Source of the DNA: UBA7887 sp964408735
GTDB lineage: Bacteria > Pseudomonadota > Alphaproteobacteria > UBA7887
Length of the DNA stretch: 17,702 nt
Direction: 5' to 3'
NCBI GenBank assembly: GCA_964408735.1
Contig: CAYPAX010000097.1
Location: forward strand, 1 to 17,702
The translations under genes and the position numbers were made by a program. The notes beneath the pieces are model-generated. The model ran no database searches and was not told the origin of the DNA. It was given only the letters and a program-made list of their open reading frames with translations. Every line of letters starts with the position of its first letter. The stretch's first letter is position 1. Shown in pieces: positions 1 to 8,172 of the stretch.

Positions 1-108
1 GATATCCGATTATATGAGGTTGTAGCGGCAGAGATCCAAAGCGCCGCATTAAGAACATCGGCGACGATGATTCGTCGGACGCCGCCAGAAAAGCAAGTGG
101 TACGATAG
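1..108 (+). CDS. Possible 3' end of an upstream gene (partial)
   Basis: Frame 1 is open from the first base to a TAG at 106-108, two bases before the ATG of the next gene. The 35-residue tail ends in RRTPPEKQVVR and matches no family I recognise. The tight spacing would fit translational coupling to the following gene, which has no good ribosome binding site of its own. An open stretch of this length is not rare in GC-rich DNA, so this may be chance. Confidence 0.2.
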   Translation, partial: DIRLYEVVAAEIQSAALRTSATMIRRTPPEKQVVR

Positions 109-110
109 AC

Positions 111-722
111 ATGACGATCGCGTTCACCATCACCGACAATGCCGGGACGATACGGCAAGAGACCGTGGAAACGGGCGATATCCTGGCGTTGAGCGAGGGT
201 GAGCGCGCTGAGCTTTCAGACATTGCGCGCCACGAGGCGTCTCTGAGCCTGGGCGAAGACGATGTGCTTTCGCTTTCGTTCGGTGGCGAAACGGTTCTTG
301 TGAGCGGGCTCGTGGAGCACCTTGAGGACGAGACCGGCGGTGCTCTGCTGTTCGCCGACGGCATGGAAATCGATTCGCTGGGGCAGCTCTTGGATGCCGT
401 CGGCAGCGCGGCTGTCGAGGGCGGTATGGCAGATCTGGTGGCCGATTCCGAAGCGGATGCGGATACAACGGACGTGGTTTACCTTTATCTTGACGGGGCC
501 GGGGCGGCGCCGGCGAGCGAGCCGATCTTGAGTATTGCCGAAGTGCTCGAGTCGGATGACGAGGCGGCCTTGCCGGAAGTCATCGCCGACGACGCGGCCG
601 AGGGCCGACCCGCTGCCGGTTGGGCGGCGACCGAATCCCAGGGTTTTGGCGGGTTTTCCAGTGTTCCAGGTGATGGCGACGAGGATGGCCTACTGATTCC
701 TCCCACGACGGATATCATCTGA
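111..722 (+). CDS. Acidic Lys/Cys-free hypothetical protein, candidate type I secretion substrate or accessory
   Basis: A 203-residue protein of unknown family. By my count it has about 45 Asp/Glu, four Arg, no Lys and no Cys, and it has no N-terminal signal peptide or membrane segment. It ends in a short hydrophobic tail (GLLIPPTTDII). These traits (acidic, cysteine-free, no Sec signal, C-terminal tail) are typical of substrates of ABC-type type I secretion, and the complete machine is encoded just downstream on the same strand. The region around residues 45-95 has short beta-like hydrophobic stretches (VLSLSFGG, ALLFADG) reminiscent of the N-terminal modules of large type I-secreted adhesins; that is a loose resemblance. 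I see no RTX nonapeptides. It could instead be a regulator or chaperone of a substrate encoded further upstream. The ATG has no strong Shine-Dalgarno sequence. The gene is well supported, its role is inferred. Confidence 0.6.
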   Translation: MTIAFTITDNAGTIRQETVETGDILALSEGERAELSDIARHEASLSLGEDDVLSLSFGGETVLVSGLVEHLEDETGGALLFADGMEIDSLGQLLDAVGSAAVEGGMADLVADSEADADTTDVVYLYLDGAGAAPASEPILSIAEVLESDDEAALPEVIADDAAEGRPAAGWAATESQGFGGFSSVPGDGDEDGLLIPPTTDII

Positions 723-973
723 GTTCAGCGCCTCTTCGGTTGCGCGGATTGCGGACGGCTCAACTGCCGGAACCCCACAACGCCTGTTGTATTTATGCCA
801 CAACCGTTTCGGGCTAGGGGTGCGCACAGGTATTGCCGTGGACGCGTCTCGACGGATTTGTTATTTCATCATTATGGTTTAGGGGGCTTCGTTGCCCCGT
901 CGGAGAGTGTGTCTCGGTGACTGGGACATCGGTTTGGCGGGCGGCGTAGCGATAGACACGTGGTGTGTGCCAG
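723..973 (+). promoter_or_regulatory. Intergenic region upstream of tolC with ACAAC/GTTGT repeats
   Basis: No gene is visible in these 251 bases. ACAAC (777-781), GTTGT (786-790) and ACAAC (800-804) alternate, giving two overlapping inverted repeats and a direct CCACAAC repeat spaced 23 bases, close to two helical turns. This could be an operator. A small hairpin (GGGGC 883-887, GCCCC 894-898) follows an AT-richer stretch (about 855-882). I could not place a convincing promoter. Confidence 0.25.
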
Positions 974-2395
974 ATGATGAAGATCAGCGACGCCCGTCCC
1001 GGAATGTCGGGACGCAGAAACGGAGCCCTCGGGCTTGCCCTCGTGGGTTCTGCCGCGATGCTTTTCGTCGCGACGACTGCGAGTGCGATGACGCTCGACG
1101 AGGCGATTACGGTTGCGGTGGATTCTCACCCCACGGTCTTGGTGCAAAAGTCCGCCAAGGCGCAGGCCGCCAGGGAAATCGACGAGGCGCAGGCGCGCTA
1201 TCGCCCTTCGGTCGATACGCGCTTCGCAACTGGCTTCGGAGCCTTCAACAATAATACCACCCGCAACCGCGCCACGCGCGGCATTGGCGGCAAGTCAGGT
1301 GTGCGCGCTTGGCACAATGAGGCCCGGCTCGACATTTCGCAGATGCTGTTCGACGGCTTTGAGACCGAGAATTTGGTCGAGGCGGCGCGCTATCGCCACG
1401 AGGTCAACAAGGCGCAGATTCGCGACGCCGAGGAGGGTATCGCGCTGCGCGTGATCGAAGCCTATCTCGAAGTTCTGCGGTCGCGCGAGATCGTCGATCT
1501 GGCGATGGAGAACGTGCAGGCCCATATCGAGACGGCGGATGCCGTGCGCCGCCTGTTCGAGAGCGAGGTTGGCAACCAGGCCGACGTGCTGCAGGCTGAG
1601 AGCCGGCTCGCCAACGCCATGGACCGGCTGCTCGAGCAGAAGGGCGCACTGACCGAGGCCGAGGCCGATTTCATCGAGGCCGTTGGCGTCATGCCTGACG
1701 AGCTCGAGCTTCCCGATGCGCCGGTGGATGCCATTCCGGTCTCGTTGGACGAGGCGATCACGCGCGCGCTGGCGGGCAATCCCGCCGGGCGCGCGGCCGA
1801 GGTTGCGATCGAGGCCCGCCGCGCCGACGCGGAAGCCGCCGAGGCGCCGTTCATGCCGCGCATTGATCTCGAAGTGAGTGCGGCCCAGGAGCACAACACC
1901 GCCGGCGTGCGCTCGTCGGGCAATTCCCTGCAGGCCCTGGCGGTGATGCGTTTCAACCTCTATCGCGGTGGCACCGACACGGCGCAGCTGCACCGAGCGC
2001 GAGAGTTCGTCAACCAGACCATGCTCGAATCGCGCCAGACCGCGCGCCTGATCGAAGAGCAGATTCGCGTCGATTGGAACGAGCTGAGGACGGCCGAGGC
2101 GCGGCTGCCGCAGCTTGAAGATCGCATGCTTGCCTCGACCCGTGTGGTGGAGGCCTATCGTCAGCAGTTCACCGAGACCGGCCAGCGCACCCTGCTCGAC
2201 CTGTTGGACGTCGAGAACGAGCTGTTCCAGTCGCGGGTTCGTCTGGTCGAGGGCGAATTCGAGGTGTTGTTCGCGCATTACCTCATTCTCGAGACCATTG
2301 GCGGCCTGCTCAACGCCCACGGCATCATGTCTCAGGCCTATGCCGAGCCGATGCCGCCGCAGCAAGACCCCGACCTGCTGCTGCTCGGAGACTGA
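974..2395 (+). CDS. TolC-family outer membrane channel of a type I secretion system
   Basis: Outer-membrane exit duct for the ABC/HlyD pair encoded downstream. From ATG 974 the product is 473 residues, the usual size of this family. Residues 1-38 form a signal peptide: Arg-Arg at 14-15, a hydrophobic core and ATTASA before MTLDEA. The two internally repeated efflux-protein halves are visible; each opens with a related element (MTLDEAITVAVDSHP at residue 39 and VSLDEAITRALAGNP in the middle), followed by long Ala/Glu/Arg helices and an RPSVDT or MPRIDL segment. The frame also allows GTG 965 or ATG 977; I prefer 974 because it gives a normal signal peptide, although none has a clear ribosome binding site. 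It is TolC-like by family, but I would not assign the E. coli gene name. Its substrate is unknown. Confidence 0.92.
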   Translation: MMKISDARPGMSGRRNGALGLALVGSAAMLFVATTASAMTLDEAITVAVDSHPTVLVQKSAKAQAAREIDEAQARYRPSVDTRFATGFGAFNNNTTRNRATRGIGGKSGVRAWHNEARLDISQMLFDGFETENLVEAARYRHEVNKAQIRDAEEGIALRVIEAYLEVLRSREIVDLAMENVQAHIETADAVRRLFESEVGNQADVLQAESRLANAMDRLLEQKGALTEAEADFIEAVGVMPDELELPDAPVDAIPVSLDEAITRALAGNPAGRAAEVAIEARRADAEAAEAPFMPRIDLEVSAAQEHNTAGVRSSGNSLQALAVMRFNLYRGGTDTAQLHRAREFVNQTMLESRQTARLIEEQIRVDWNELRTAEARLPQLEDRMLASTRVVEAYRQQFTETGQRTLLDLLDVENELFQSRVRLVEGEFEVLFAHYLILETIGGLLNAHGIMSQAYAEPMPPQQDPDLLLLGD

Positions 2396-2454
2396 GCCGT
2401 ATCGTAATGCGGCTCGGTCTGACGGGCCGAACCAAGAAATTGCCGGACGTTTGG

Positions 2455-2483
2455 CGCGGCCCTCGCGAAAATCGAGGGCCGCG
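2455..2483 (+). terminator. Strong hairpin between tolC-like gene and ABC gene
   Basis: CGCGGCCCTCG (2455-2465) pairs perfectly with CGAGGGCCGCG (2473-2483) around a 7-base loop. It is followed by TCCTATATTTAAGG rather than a clean T-run, so it may be a weak terminator, an attenuator or an mRNA processing/stability stem that sets a different level for the channel and the ABC transporter. A -10-like TATACT lies at 2498-2503 but has no good -35 partner. Confidence 0.45.
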
Positions 2484-2636
2484 TCCTATATTTAAGGTAT
2501 ACTGAGGGGGGCGCCTGAGCGCCGGGGCGGAGTGTAATGGCGAAATCCTGAAGACAACGAGAAGACCGAGCCCACCCTGGGCGCCGGCGGGCAGCAAGAT
2601 GCTGCGGCAGCGGCGGCCGAGGTCCCGCAGGTCGAT

Positions 2637-4784
2637 GTGCAACTCCTCGAGCTCGGCGCCGTCAGCGGCAGCGAGGATCCGCTACTGGATTGCCTGGTCT
2701 ATCTCACGGCCCATTACGGCAATGCCAAATCGCCGGAAGTGCTGCGGGCCAGCCTGCCGCTCGCCGGCCAGCAGATGCCGGCCTCGATGTTCGTCCGCGC
2801 GGCGGAGCGGTCAGGGCTCAAGGCGCGCGTGGTCAAGCGCAAGCTTGCCAGCATCAACCGCCTGGTTCTGCCGACGGTCCTGATCATCAAGAACAACCGC
2901 GCCTGCGTCTTGGTGGATATGCCGCGCAAGCGTACCGCCAAGGTCATCCTGCCCGAAGCCGGCGGCGGCGAGCTCGACGTGGATCTGCGCGATCTCGCCG
3001 AGGACTACACGGGATATGCCATCTATGTGCGCCCCGTCGCCGAGCTCGATGCCGAGATCGAGCGCCGCGACATTCCCAAGCCGAGCTCCTGGTTCTGGGG
3101 CACCATCGCCAGCAACTGGTGGTCCTATGTCCAGGTCGTCCTCGCGGCGTCGCTGATCAACGTGTTCGCCCTGGCGACACCGCTTTTCATCATGACGGTC
3201 TATGACCGCGTGGTGCCCAACAATGCGGTCGAGACATTGTGGGTGCTGGCCACCGGCGTGATCTTCGTCTTCTGTTTCGACTTCATTCTGAAAAGCCTGC
3301 GTGGCTATTTCATCGATGCCGCGGGTAAGCGCGCGGACGTGCTGTTGGCGAGCCGCATCTTCGAGCAGGTGATGGACATGAAGATGGCGGCGCGGCCGGG
3401 CTCGGCGGGCGCCTTCGCCAACAATCTGCGCGAGTTCGAGACCCTGCGCGACTTCTTCACCTCGGCCACGCTGGTGGCCATGGTCGATCTGCCTTTCGTC
3501 GGCTTCTTCATGCTCATCATCTGGGCCGTCGGCGGCAATATCGTGACCATTCATCTGGTTGCCGTGCCGTTGGTGTTGGCGGTGGGGCTGGCGCTTCAGT
3601 TGCCGCTCAACCGCATCGTCACGCGACATATGCGCGAGGCCGAGGAAAAGCACGGCGTTCTCATCGAATCCCTGAACGGTCTGGAGACCCTGAAGGCGCT
3701 CGGCGGCGAGGGCACGATGCGGCGCAAGTGGGAAGACTTCGTCGGCCTCACCGCGACCTCGTCCATGGGCGCGCGCGTGGTCTCCCAGGGCGGCGTCAAT
3801 TTCGCCACCTTTGTCTCCCAGGCGACCTCCGTTGCGGTGGTCATCTACGGCGTCTTCCTGATCAAGGATGGCGAGATGACCGTCGGCGGGCTGATTGCCT
3901 GCGTCATGTTGAGCTCGCGCGCCATGGGCCCGCTGGTGCAGGTGGCTCAGCTGCTGACCCGCTTCCATCGCTCCATGTCGGCCTTGCGCTCGCTCAATCG
4001 GATCATGAAGGCGCCGGTCGAGCGCCCGGCCGATGCCAAGTTCCTGCACCGCCCCGACCTTGAAGGCGGCGTGGCGCTGAAGGATGTCCACTTCGCCTAT
4101 CCCGGCCAGGAGGTCGAGGCGCTGCGCGGCGTGAGCTTCGACATCAAGGCGGGCGAGCGGGTCGGCATCATCGGCCGTGTCGGCTCGGGCAAGAGCACGG
4201 TGGCGAAACTGCTGCTCGGCTTATATGAGCCCACCTCCGGCGCGGTGCTGATAGACGGCACGGACCTGCGCCAGGTGGATCCTGTCGATCTCAGGCGCGC
4301 CATCGGCTACGTGCCGCAAGAGGTCTACCTGTTCCGCGGCAGCGTGCGCGACAACATCACCATGGCTTCGCCCCAGGCCGACGACGTCGCCGTTCTGCGC
4401 TCGGCGCACCTTGCCGGCGTGCACGATTTCGTCAGCCAGCACCCTTCCGGCTACGACTTGCCGATCGGCGAGCGGGGCGAGGGACTGTCGGGCGGCCAGC
4501 GCCAGGCGGTGGCTATCGCGCGGGCGCTGATGAACGACCCGAAGCTGATCAATCTCGACGAATCCACCAGCTCCATGGATACCCGCGGCGAGGCGGCGTT
4601 CAAGAAGCGGCTCGAAGACGTGCTGGAAAGGCGCACTCTGGTTCTGGTCACCCACCGCGCTTCCATGCTCAATCTCGTCGAGCGCCTGATCGTGCTCGAC
4701 CACGGGCGGGTGGTCGCCGACGGGCCGCGCGAACAGGTCATCGAGGCCCTGCAGGGCGGCCAGCTGCAAGCGGTCAAGGCCTAA
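2637..4784 (+). CDS. Type I secretion system permease/ATPase (LapB/LssB type)
   Basis: Inner-membrane ABC exporter that powers secretion with HlyD and TolC. Residues 1-130 form a C39-peptidase-like domain (DPLLDCLVYLTAHYG) typical of this family; it does not show the catalytic Cys/His pattern of a bacteriocin-processing C39 peptidase and so is probably substrate-binding. The six-helix membrane domain spans about 155-450. The nucleotide-binding domain has Walker A GRVGSGKST (513-521), LSGGQ (617-621), Walker B LINLDE (637-642) and the H-loop His 673. Walker B is slightly odd: Asn replaces a hydrophobic residue, and DEST replaces DEPT. The listed GTG start is the first in-frame start codon but has a poor ribosome binding site. 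A better ATG at 2537, preceded by GGCGGAG, is out of frame by one base (see findings), so about 33 residues may be missing from the N terminus. The gene ends three bases before the HlyD gene. Confidence 0.9.
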   Translation: MQLLELGAVSGSEDPLLDCLVYLTAHYGNAKSPEVLRASLPLAGQQMPASMFVRAAERSGLKARVVKRKLASINRLVLPTVLIIKNNRACVLVDMPRKRTAKVILPEAGGGELDVDLRDLAEDYTGYAIYVRPVAELDAEIERRDIPKPSSWFWGTIASNWWSYVQVVLAASLINVFALATPLFIMTVYDRVVPNNAVETLWVLATGVIFVFCFDFILKSLRGYFIDAAGKRADVLLASRIFEQVMDMKMAARPGSAGAFANNLREFETLRDFFTSATLVAMVDLPFVGFFMLIIWAVGGNIVTIHLVAVPLVLAVGLALQLPLNRIVTRHMREAEEKHGVLIESLNGLETLKALGGEGTMRRKWEDFVGLTATSSMGARVVSQGGVNFATFVSQATSVAVVIYGVFLIKDGEMTVGGLIACVMLSSRAMGPLVQVAQLLTRFHRSMSALRSLNRIMKAPVERPADAKFLHRPDLEGGVALKDVHFAYPGQEVEALRGVSFDIKAGERVGIIGRVGSGKSTVAKLLLGLYEPTSGAVLIDGTDLRQVDPVDLRRAIGYVPQEVYLFRGSVRDNITMASPQADDVAVLRSAHLAGVHDFVSQHPSGYDLPIGERGEGLSGGQRQAVAIARALMNDPKLINLDESTSSMDTRGEAAFKKRLEDVLERRTLVLVTHRASMLNLVERLIVLDHGRVVADGPREQVIEALQGGQLQAVKA

Positions 4785-4787
4785 GCC

Positions 4788-6113
4788 ATGGCGAAGGAGA
4801 AATACGAAGACCTGGAGTTCATGACCGACGTGCGCGCCGCCGTGCTCGGCGGGCCGCGAATCTCGGCCAACATCCTGCTGCTCTCGATCATCGGCTTCTT
4901 TCTCGGCGCCGGCTTTTGGGCCAGCGTCGCCGAACTCGACGAAGTGACCGCCGGCACCGGCCGCGTGGTGCCGTCGAGCGAACTGCAGGTTATCCAGAAC
5001 CTTGAAGGCGGCATTCTCGAAGCCTTGCATGTGCGAGAGGGTGACGTTGTTCGCCGCGACGAGTTGCTGGCCACGATCCATAACCCAAAGGCCGTAGGAA
5101 GCTTGGGCTCGGGGCAGGCCGACGTCTTTGCCTTGGAAGCCAAGATTTCCCGCTTGACCGCCGAGGCGACAGGAGAGGAGCCGGTCTTTTCCGAAGAGCT
5201 TCAAACGGAGCGCCCGGACCTGGTCTCGTCTGAGCAGCTCAGTTACACCAAGCGCAAGGGCGAGTTGGATGCCGCCATTCTGACCCTCAATAGTCAGGCG
5301 CGTCAGCGCCAGCAGGAGCTGGTCGAGGCCCAGTCAAAAATCGATCAGCTGCAGGGCAGCTTGGCATTGGCTCGCGAGGAAATGGAGATTCTGCGCCCGC
5401 TTGTGGAGCAAGGCCTGAAAGCGCGTATCGAGCTGATTCGGCTCGAGCGCCAGATCAATGACATTGCCGGTGAGCTGGCGACGACGCAGAGCTCCATGCC
5501 GCGGATTCGCGCCGGGTTGAATGAGGTGCGTGCGCGCATCGGCGAGCGCCGAGCTGCCTGGGAGGCCGAGGTGGCGGCGGAGCTGGTGGAGGCGCAGGGG
5601 ATACTTGCAGCGGCTTCGTCGGAGGTGGACTCTACGATTAATCTCATTGAGCGCACCGAGGTGCGTTCACCTGTCGAAGGCAAGGTGCAGCAAATCCTCA
5701 TTACGACCATCGGCGGCACGGTGCAGCCGGGCCAGGATCTTATCGAGGTGGTGCCGATCGAGGACAATCTGCTTGTCGAGGCAGATATCCGCCCCGCCGA
5801 CATCGGCTTTCTCTTCCCCGGCCAGGAAGCGATCGTCAAGCTCACGGCCTATGATTTCGCCATCTATGGCGGTCTCAATGCCACGCTGGAGCAGATCAGC
5901 GCCGACACCATCACCAACGAGGAAGGTGAGAGCTTCTACAAGATCAACGTCCGCACCAATCGCAACTTTCTGGTCGCCAAGGACGGCGCGGTCTTGCCGA
6001 TCATCCCCGGCATGGTCGCCGAGGTGGATATTCTGACCGGCAAGAAGACCGTGCTCAAATACCTGATGAAGCCGATCCTGCGCGCCCAAGGCAAGGCCCT
6101 GCGCGAGCGTTAG
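4788..6113 (+). CDS. HlyD-family periplasmic adaptor of type I secretion
   Basis: Membrane fusion protein of 441 residues that bridges the ABC exporter and the TolC-like channel. One transmembrane helix lies at about 26-46. It is followed by the HlyD beta/lipoyl half-motif (GTGRVVPSSELQVIQNLEGG), a long coiled-coil hairpin (about 115-270), the second lipoyl half (EVRSPVEGKVQQI) and a C-terminal beta-barrel ending in the family-typical PGMVAEVDILTGKKTVLKYLMKPI. The ATG is three bases after the stop of the ABC gene and has little ribosome binding site of its own, so translation is probably coupled. The stop TAG overlaps by 4 bases the stop of the convergent Sco gene (6110-6113), leaving no room for a separate terminator. 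Confidence 0.93.
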   Translation: MAKEKYEDLEFMTDVRAAVLGGPRISANILLLSIIGFFLGAGFWASVAELDEVTAGTGRVVPSSELQVIQNLEGGILEALHVREGDVVRRDELLATIHNPKAVGSLGSGQADVFALEAKISRLTAEATGEEPVFSEELQTERPDLVSSEQLSYTKRKGELDAAILTLNSQARQRQQELVEAQSKIDQLQGSLALAREEMEILRPLVEQGLKARIELIRLERQINDIAGELATTQSSMPRIRAGLNEVRARIGERRAAWEAEVAAELVEAQGILAAASSEVDSTINLIERTEVRSPVEGKVQQILITTIGGTVQPGQDLIEVVPIEDNLLVEADIRPADIGFLFPGQEAIVKLTAYDFAIYGGLNATLEQISADTITNEEGESFYKINVRTNRNFLVAKDGAVLPIIPGMVAEVDILTGKKTVLKYLMKPILRAQGKALRER

Positions 6114-6661
6114 AAATGCCCGCGCACTGCGTCGGCGATATCTCCCGGATCGGCGTTGTGACGAAGCATGTCGAGATAGCGCCCTTCCGGCCCCATGAGA
6201 TAGATCGCGGCCGAGTGATCCATCAGATAGCCGGCTTCCGAATCGGGCACGTCCACCCGGCCGTAATAGACGCGATAGGCTTTTGCCACGGCGGCGATGT
6301 CGGAATCGCTGCCGGTCAGCCCGACGATATCCGGGTGGAAGTTGGCGACATAGCTCGCCATAACCTCGGGCGTGTCGCGCGCCGGGTCCACGGTCACGAA
6401 CATCGCCTGAACCTTGTCGGCATCGCTGCCGAGCGCGTCCAAGGCACGGGCGATGCTCAACAGCGAGGTCGGGCAGACCGCCGGGCAATGGGTAAAGCCG
6501 AAGAAGACCAGCAGGTACTTGCCTTCATAGGACTGCTCGGTCACGGCATTGCCGCGGCTGTCGGTCAGGGAGAAGGGGCCGCCGATTTGCGGCCCCTCCG
6601 CGGCGGCGGCCGCAGAGTCGGCCGCCAGCCACAGGGTGAAAAGAAGGGCTAGGATACGCAT
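6110..6661 (-). CDS. Sco1/SenC/PrrC-family copper chaperone
   Basis: Periplasmic thioredoxin-fold protein that binds copper and helps assemble the CuA centre of cytochrome c oxidase. The 183-residue product has an N-terminal hydrophobic export signal (about 1-21). It carries the family metal site: Cys59 and Cys63 in HCPAVCP, and His149 in MDHSAAIYL. It also has the conserved VTVDPARDTPEVM segment. Length and motif order are those of a complete Sco protein. It is the last gene of the copper operon: its ATG is preceded by AAGGAGAGG, which overlaps the stop codon of the PCu(A)C-fusion gene. Its own stop overlaps that of the convergent HlyD gene. Confidence 0.94.
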   Translation of the reverse strand: MRILALLFTLWLAADSAAAAAEGPQIGGPFSLTDSRGNAVTEQSYEGKYLLVFFGFTHCPAVCPTSLLSIARALDALGSDADKVQAMFVTVDPARDTPEVMASYVANFHPDIVGLTGSDSDIAAVAKAYRVYYGRVDVPDSEAGYLMDHSAAIYLMGPEGRYLDMLRHNADPGDIADAVRGHF

Positions 6662-6673
6662 GGTTTCCTCTCC

Positions 6674-8125
6674 TTAAAGCGGGCCGAACATGAATTTCCA
6701 CCCCACCATGACCATCCAGTCGCTTTCCATTTGCGGGCCGTTCAGGTCCTGATAGGCAGGCACAACGACCTCCAGGCCGAGGCTGTGGCCCTGCAACGGG
6801 CCATAGGGCGGGGCGAGGGTGAAGCCGAAGGAGACATCGAGCCGCTTGCCGCCATAATTGTCGGGATTGGCGGTCTGCACCGGTGCCGTGATGGCCGAAT
6901 CCTGTCCGTCGATCCTGCCGATCGCACTGCCGCGCAGGCGCAGCGAGGCGGTAAGCCAGTCTCCGAACTGGCGGCTGCCCCACAGATTCAAGCGATGCTC
7001 ATCGCCGAGGCTGTAGTCGGCGTCGTTTTCACCAAGTCGCAGATTGCCGGCATATTGCGCGCCCCAGCCCCAGCCGCCGACACTGCCGGTATAGGTCACG
7101 CCGGGCAACAGGTCGTAGGTCCCCGAGCCGAGCTGCATGGCATAGGGAAGCCGCAGGCGCGGCCGCATATTGGTCGGCGCCAGCATCGTGTCCGTCTCGC
7201 TGATCGAGCCCGTCGGCAGGCTGAGGCCGGCATTCAGGTGGATGTGATGGGCGCCGTCGTCGTAAAGCCGCATCAGGCCCGTGAGGCGCGTATCGCCGGC
7301 ACCGCTGGAGCGCGCGGTGAATTCGCCGAGCACGGTCGTGCCCGCCATGCCCTGGAAGGTGATGTGGTCCATCTCCTTGCGCTGATATGAGCCCATGGCC
7401 ATCAGGGTGAGCCAGTCGGTGGGCGCGCCCATCAGTCCGAACATGTGCATGTCGGTGGTCATCCGGGTCGGCACCACGCGCAAGGTGGCCGGTCCCGCAT
7501 GGGGATTGGCGATGGTGGTGACGATGGTCTCCGCCGTCACGCCGTTGGTGCCGATGCGGTTGCCACCCATGTCCATGCGCATGTAGCGGTAGGACAGCAT
7601 CCATTCGCCGGCGCCGTGCATGTGCTCGCCCATTACGCCGATGGGCGCCGCGGCGCCGTGCTGATGGCCGGCATGATCCGCGTGGGGATCGGCACCGGCG
7701 GCAAGGCTGCGAACTTCCGCCAGGACTCTCACGGTGCCGGCGTTCTCGAAGGTCAGGTCGATGGCGAGGGCCTGGCCTTCGCTGAGGGGCGCCTCCAGGC
7801 CGAACAGCATCAGGTGGTGGCCGTCCGCGTGCAGGATGGCGGTCTCGCCCGGTGCGATAACAAGCTCTTTGACGGGGCGCATGCGGGCGATGCCGTCGGT
7901 GATGCTGGTCCGGTGGATTTCTATGTTGCGGGCGGCTTCGGTACTGGCGCCGAGCAGTCGGTCGGCCTCGAAGCCGCGATTCTCTATGGTCAGATAGACC
8001 GCGCCGACATCGACGGCGGCGGGGGTGGCGCGCGACCAGGCGTCGCGGGCCGAGATACCTTGGGCCAAGGCGGCGGCCGGCATGGCGGCAAGCCCCAGGG
8101 CCAAGGCGCAAAGGGCCTTGAACAT
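6674..8125 (-). CDS. PCu(A)C copper chaperone fused to an outer-membrane barrel-like domain
   Basis: The 483-residue product has two parts. Residues 1-22 are a signal peptide (ending AALAQG). Residues 23-141 are a PCu(A)C (DUF461) domain with the exact family metal pattern H-x10-M-x21-H-x-M: His71, Met82, His104, Met106. This domain delivers Cu(I) to the CuA site of cytochrome oxidase, in partnership with Sco. A His-rich linker (DPHADHAGHQHG, about 146-157) leads to a 320-residue C-terminal part. That part begins GVMGEHMHGAGEWMLSYRYM and continues with alternating polar/aromatic strands (LRLPYAMQLGSGTYDL, WGWGAQYAG), ending in an aromatic strand (MVGWKFMF). It resembles the MetA-pathway/transporter-type outer membrane proteins often found beside copper genes. 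The barrel has no separate signal, and the frame is continuous. The fusion places a copper chaperone on what is probably an outer-membrane protein. A GAGGAA ribosome binding site precedes the ATG. Confidence 0.85.
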   Translation of the reverse strand: MFKALCALALGLAAMPAAALAQGISARDAWSRATPAAVDVGAVYLTIENRGFEADRLLGASTEAARNIEIHRTSITDGIARMRPVKELVIAPGETAILHADGHHLMLFGLEAPLSEGQALAIDLTFENAGTVRVLAEVRSLAAGADPHADHAGHQHGAAAPIGVMGEHMHGAGEWMLSYRYMRMDMGGNRIGTNGVTAETIVTTIANPHAGPATLRVVPTRMTTDMHMFGLMGAPTDWLTLMAMGSYQRKEMDHITFQGMAGTTVLGEFTARSSGAGDTRLTGLMRLYDDGAHHIHLNAGLSLPTGSISETDTMLAPTNMRPRLRLPYAMQLGSGTYDLLPGVTYTGSVGGWGWGAQYAGNLRLGENDADYSLGDEHRLNLWGSRQFGDWLTASLRLRGSAIGRIDGQDSAITAPVQTANPDNYGGKRLDVSFGFTLAPPYGPLQGHSLGLEVVVPAYQDLNGPQMESDWMVMVGWKFMFGPL

Positions 8126-8172
8126 GGTGTTCGATTCCTCGATTGAGATCAGGTGGTGTGCGAACGGTCGTG

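Noticed and set aside
1295..2365. Minus-strand open frame of 356 residues opposite the TolC-like gene
   Set aside because: No motif, no start signal, and it mirrors the codon periodicity of the real gene.
2811..4091. Long minus-strand open frame (426 residues) inside the ABC gene
   Set aside because: It is His/Gln/Arg/Asp-rich and low in hydrophobic structure, opposite a gene with clear ABC motifs. It is an antisense shadow of GC-rich coding sequence.
6110..6113. Four-base stop-codon overlap of the convergent HlyD and Sco genes
   Set aside because: It is real but common in compact bacterial genomes, so I do not report it as a finding.
7445..8146. Plus-strand open frame of 233 residues opposite the PCu(A)C fusion
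   Set aside because: Gly/His/Val-rich antisense translation; the minus strand carries a complete metal-binding motif.
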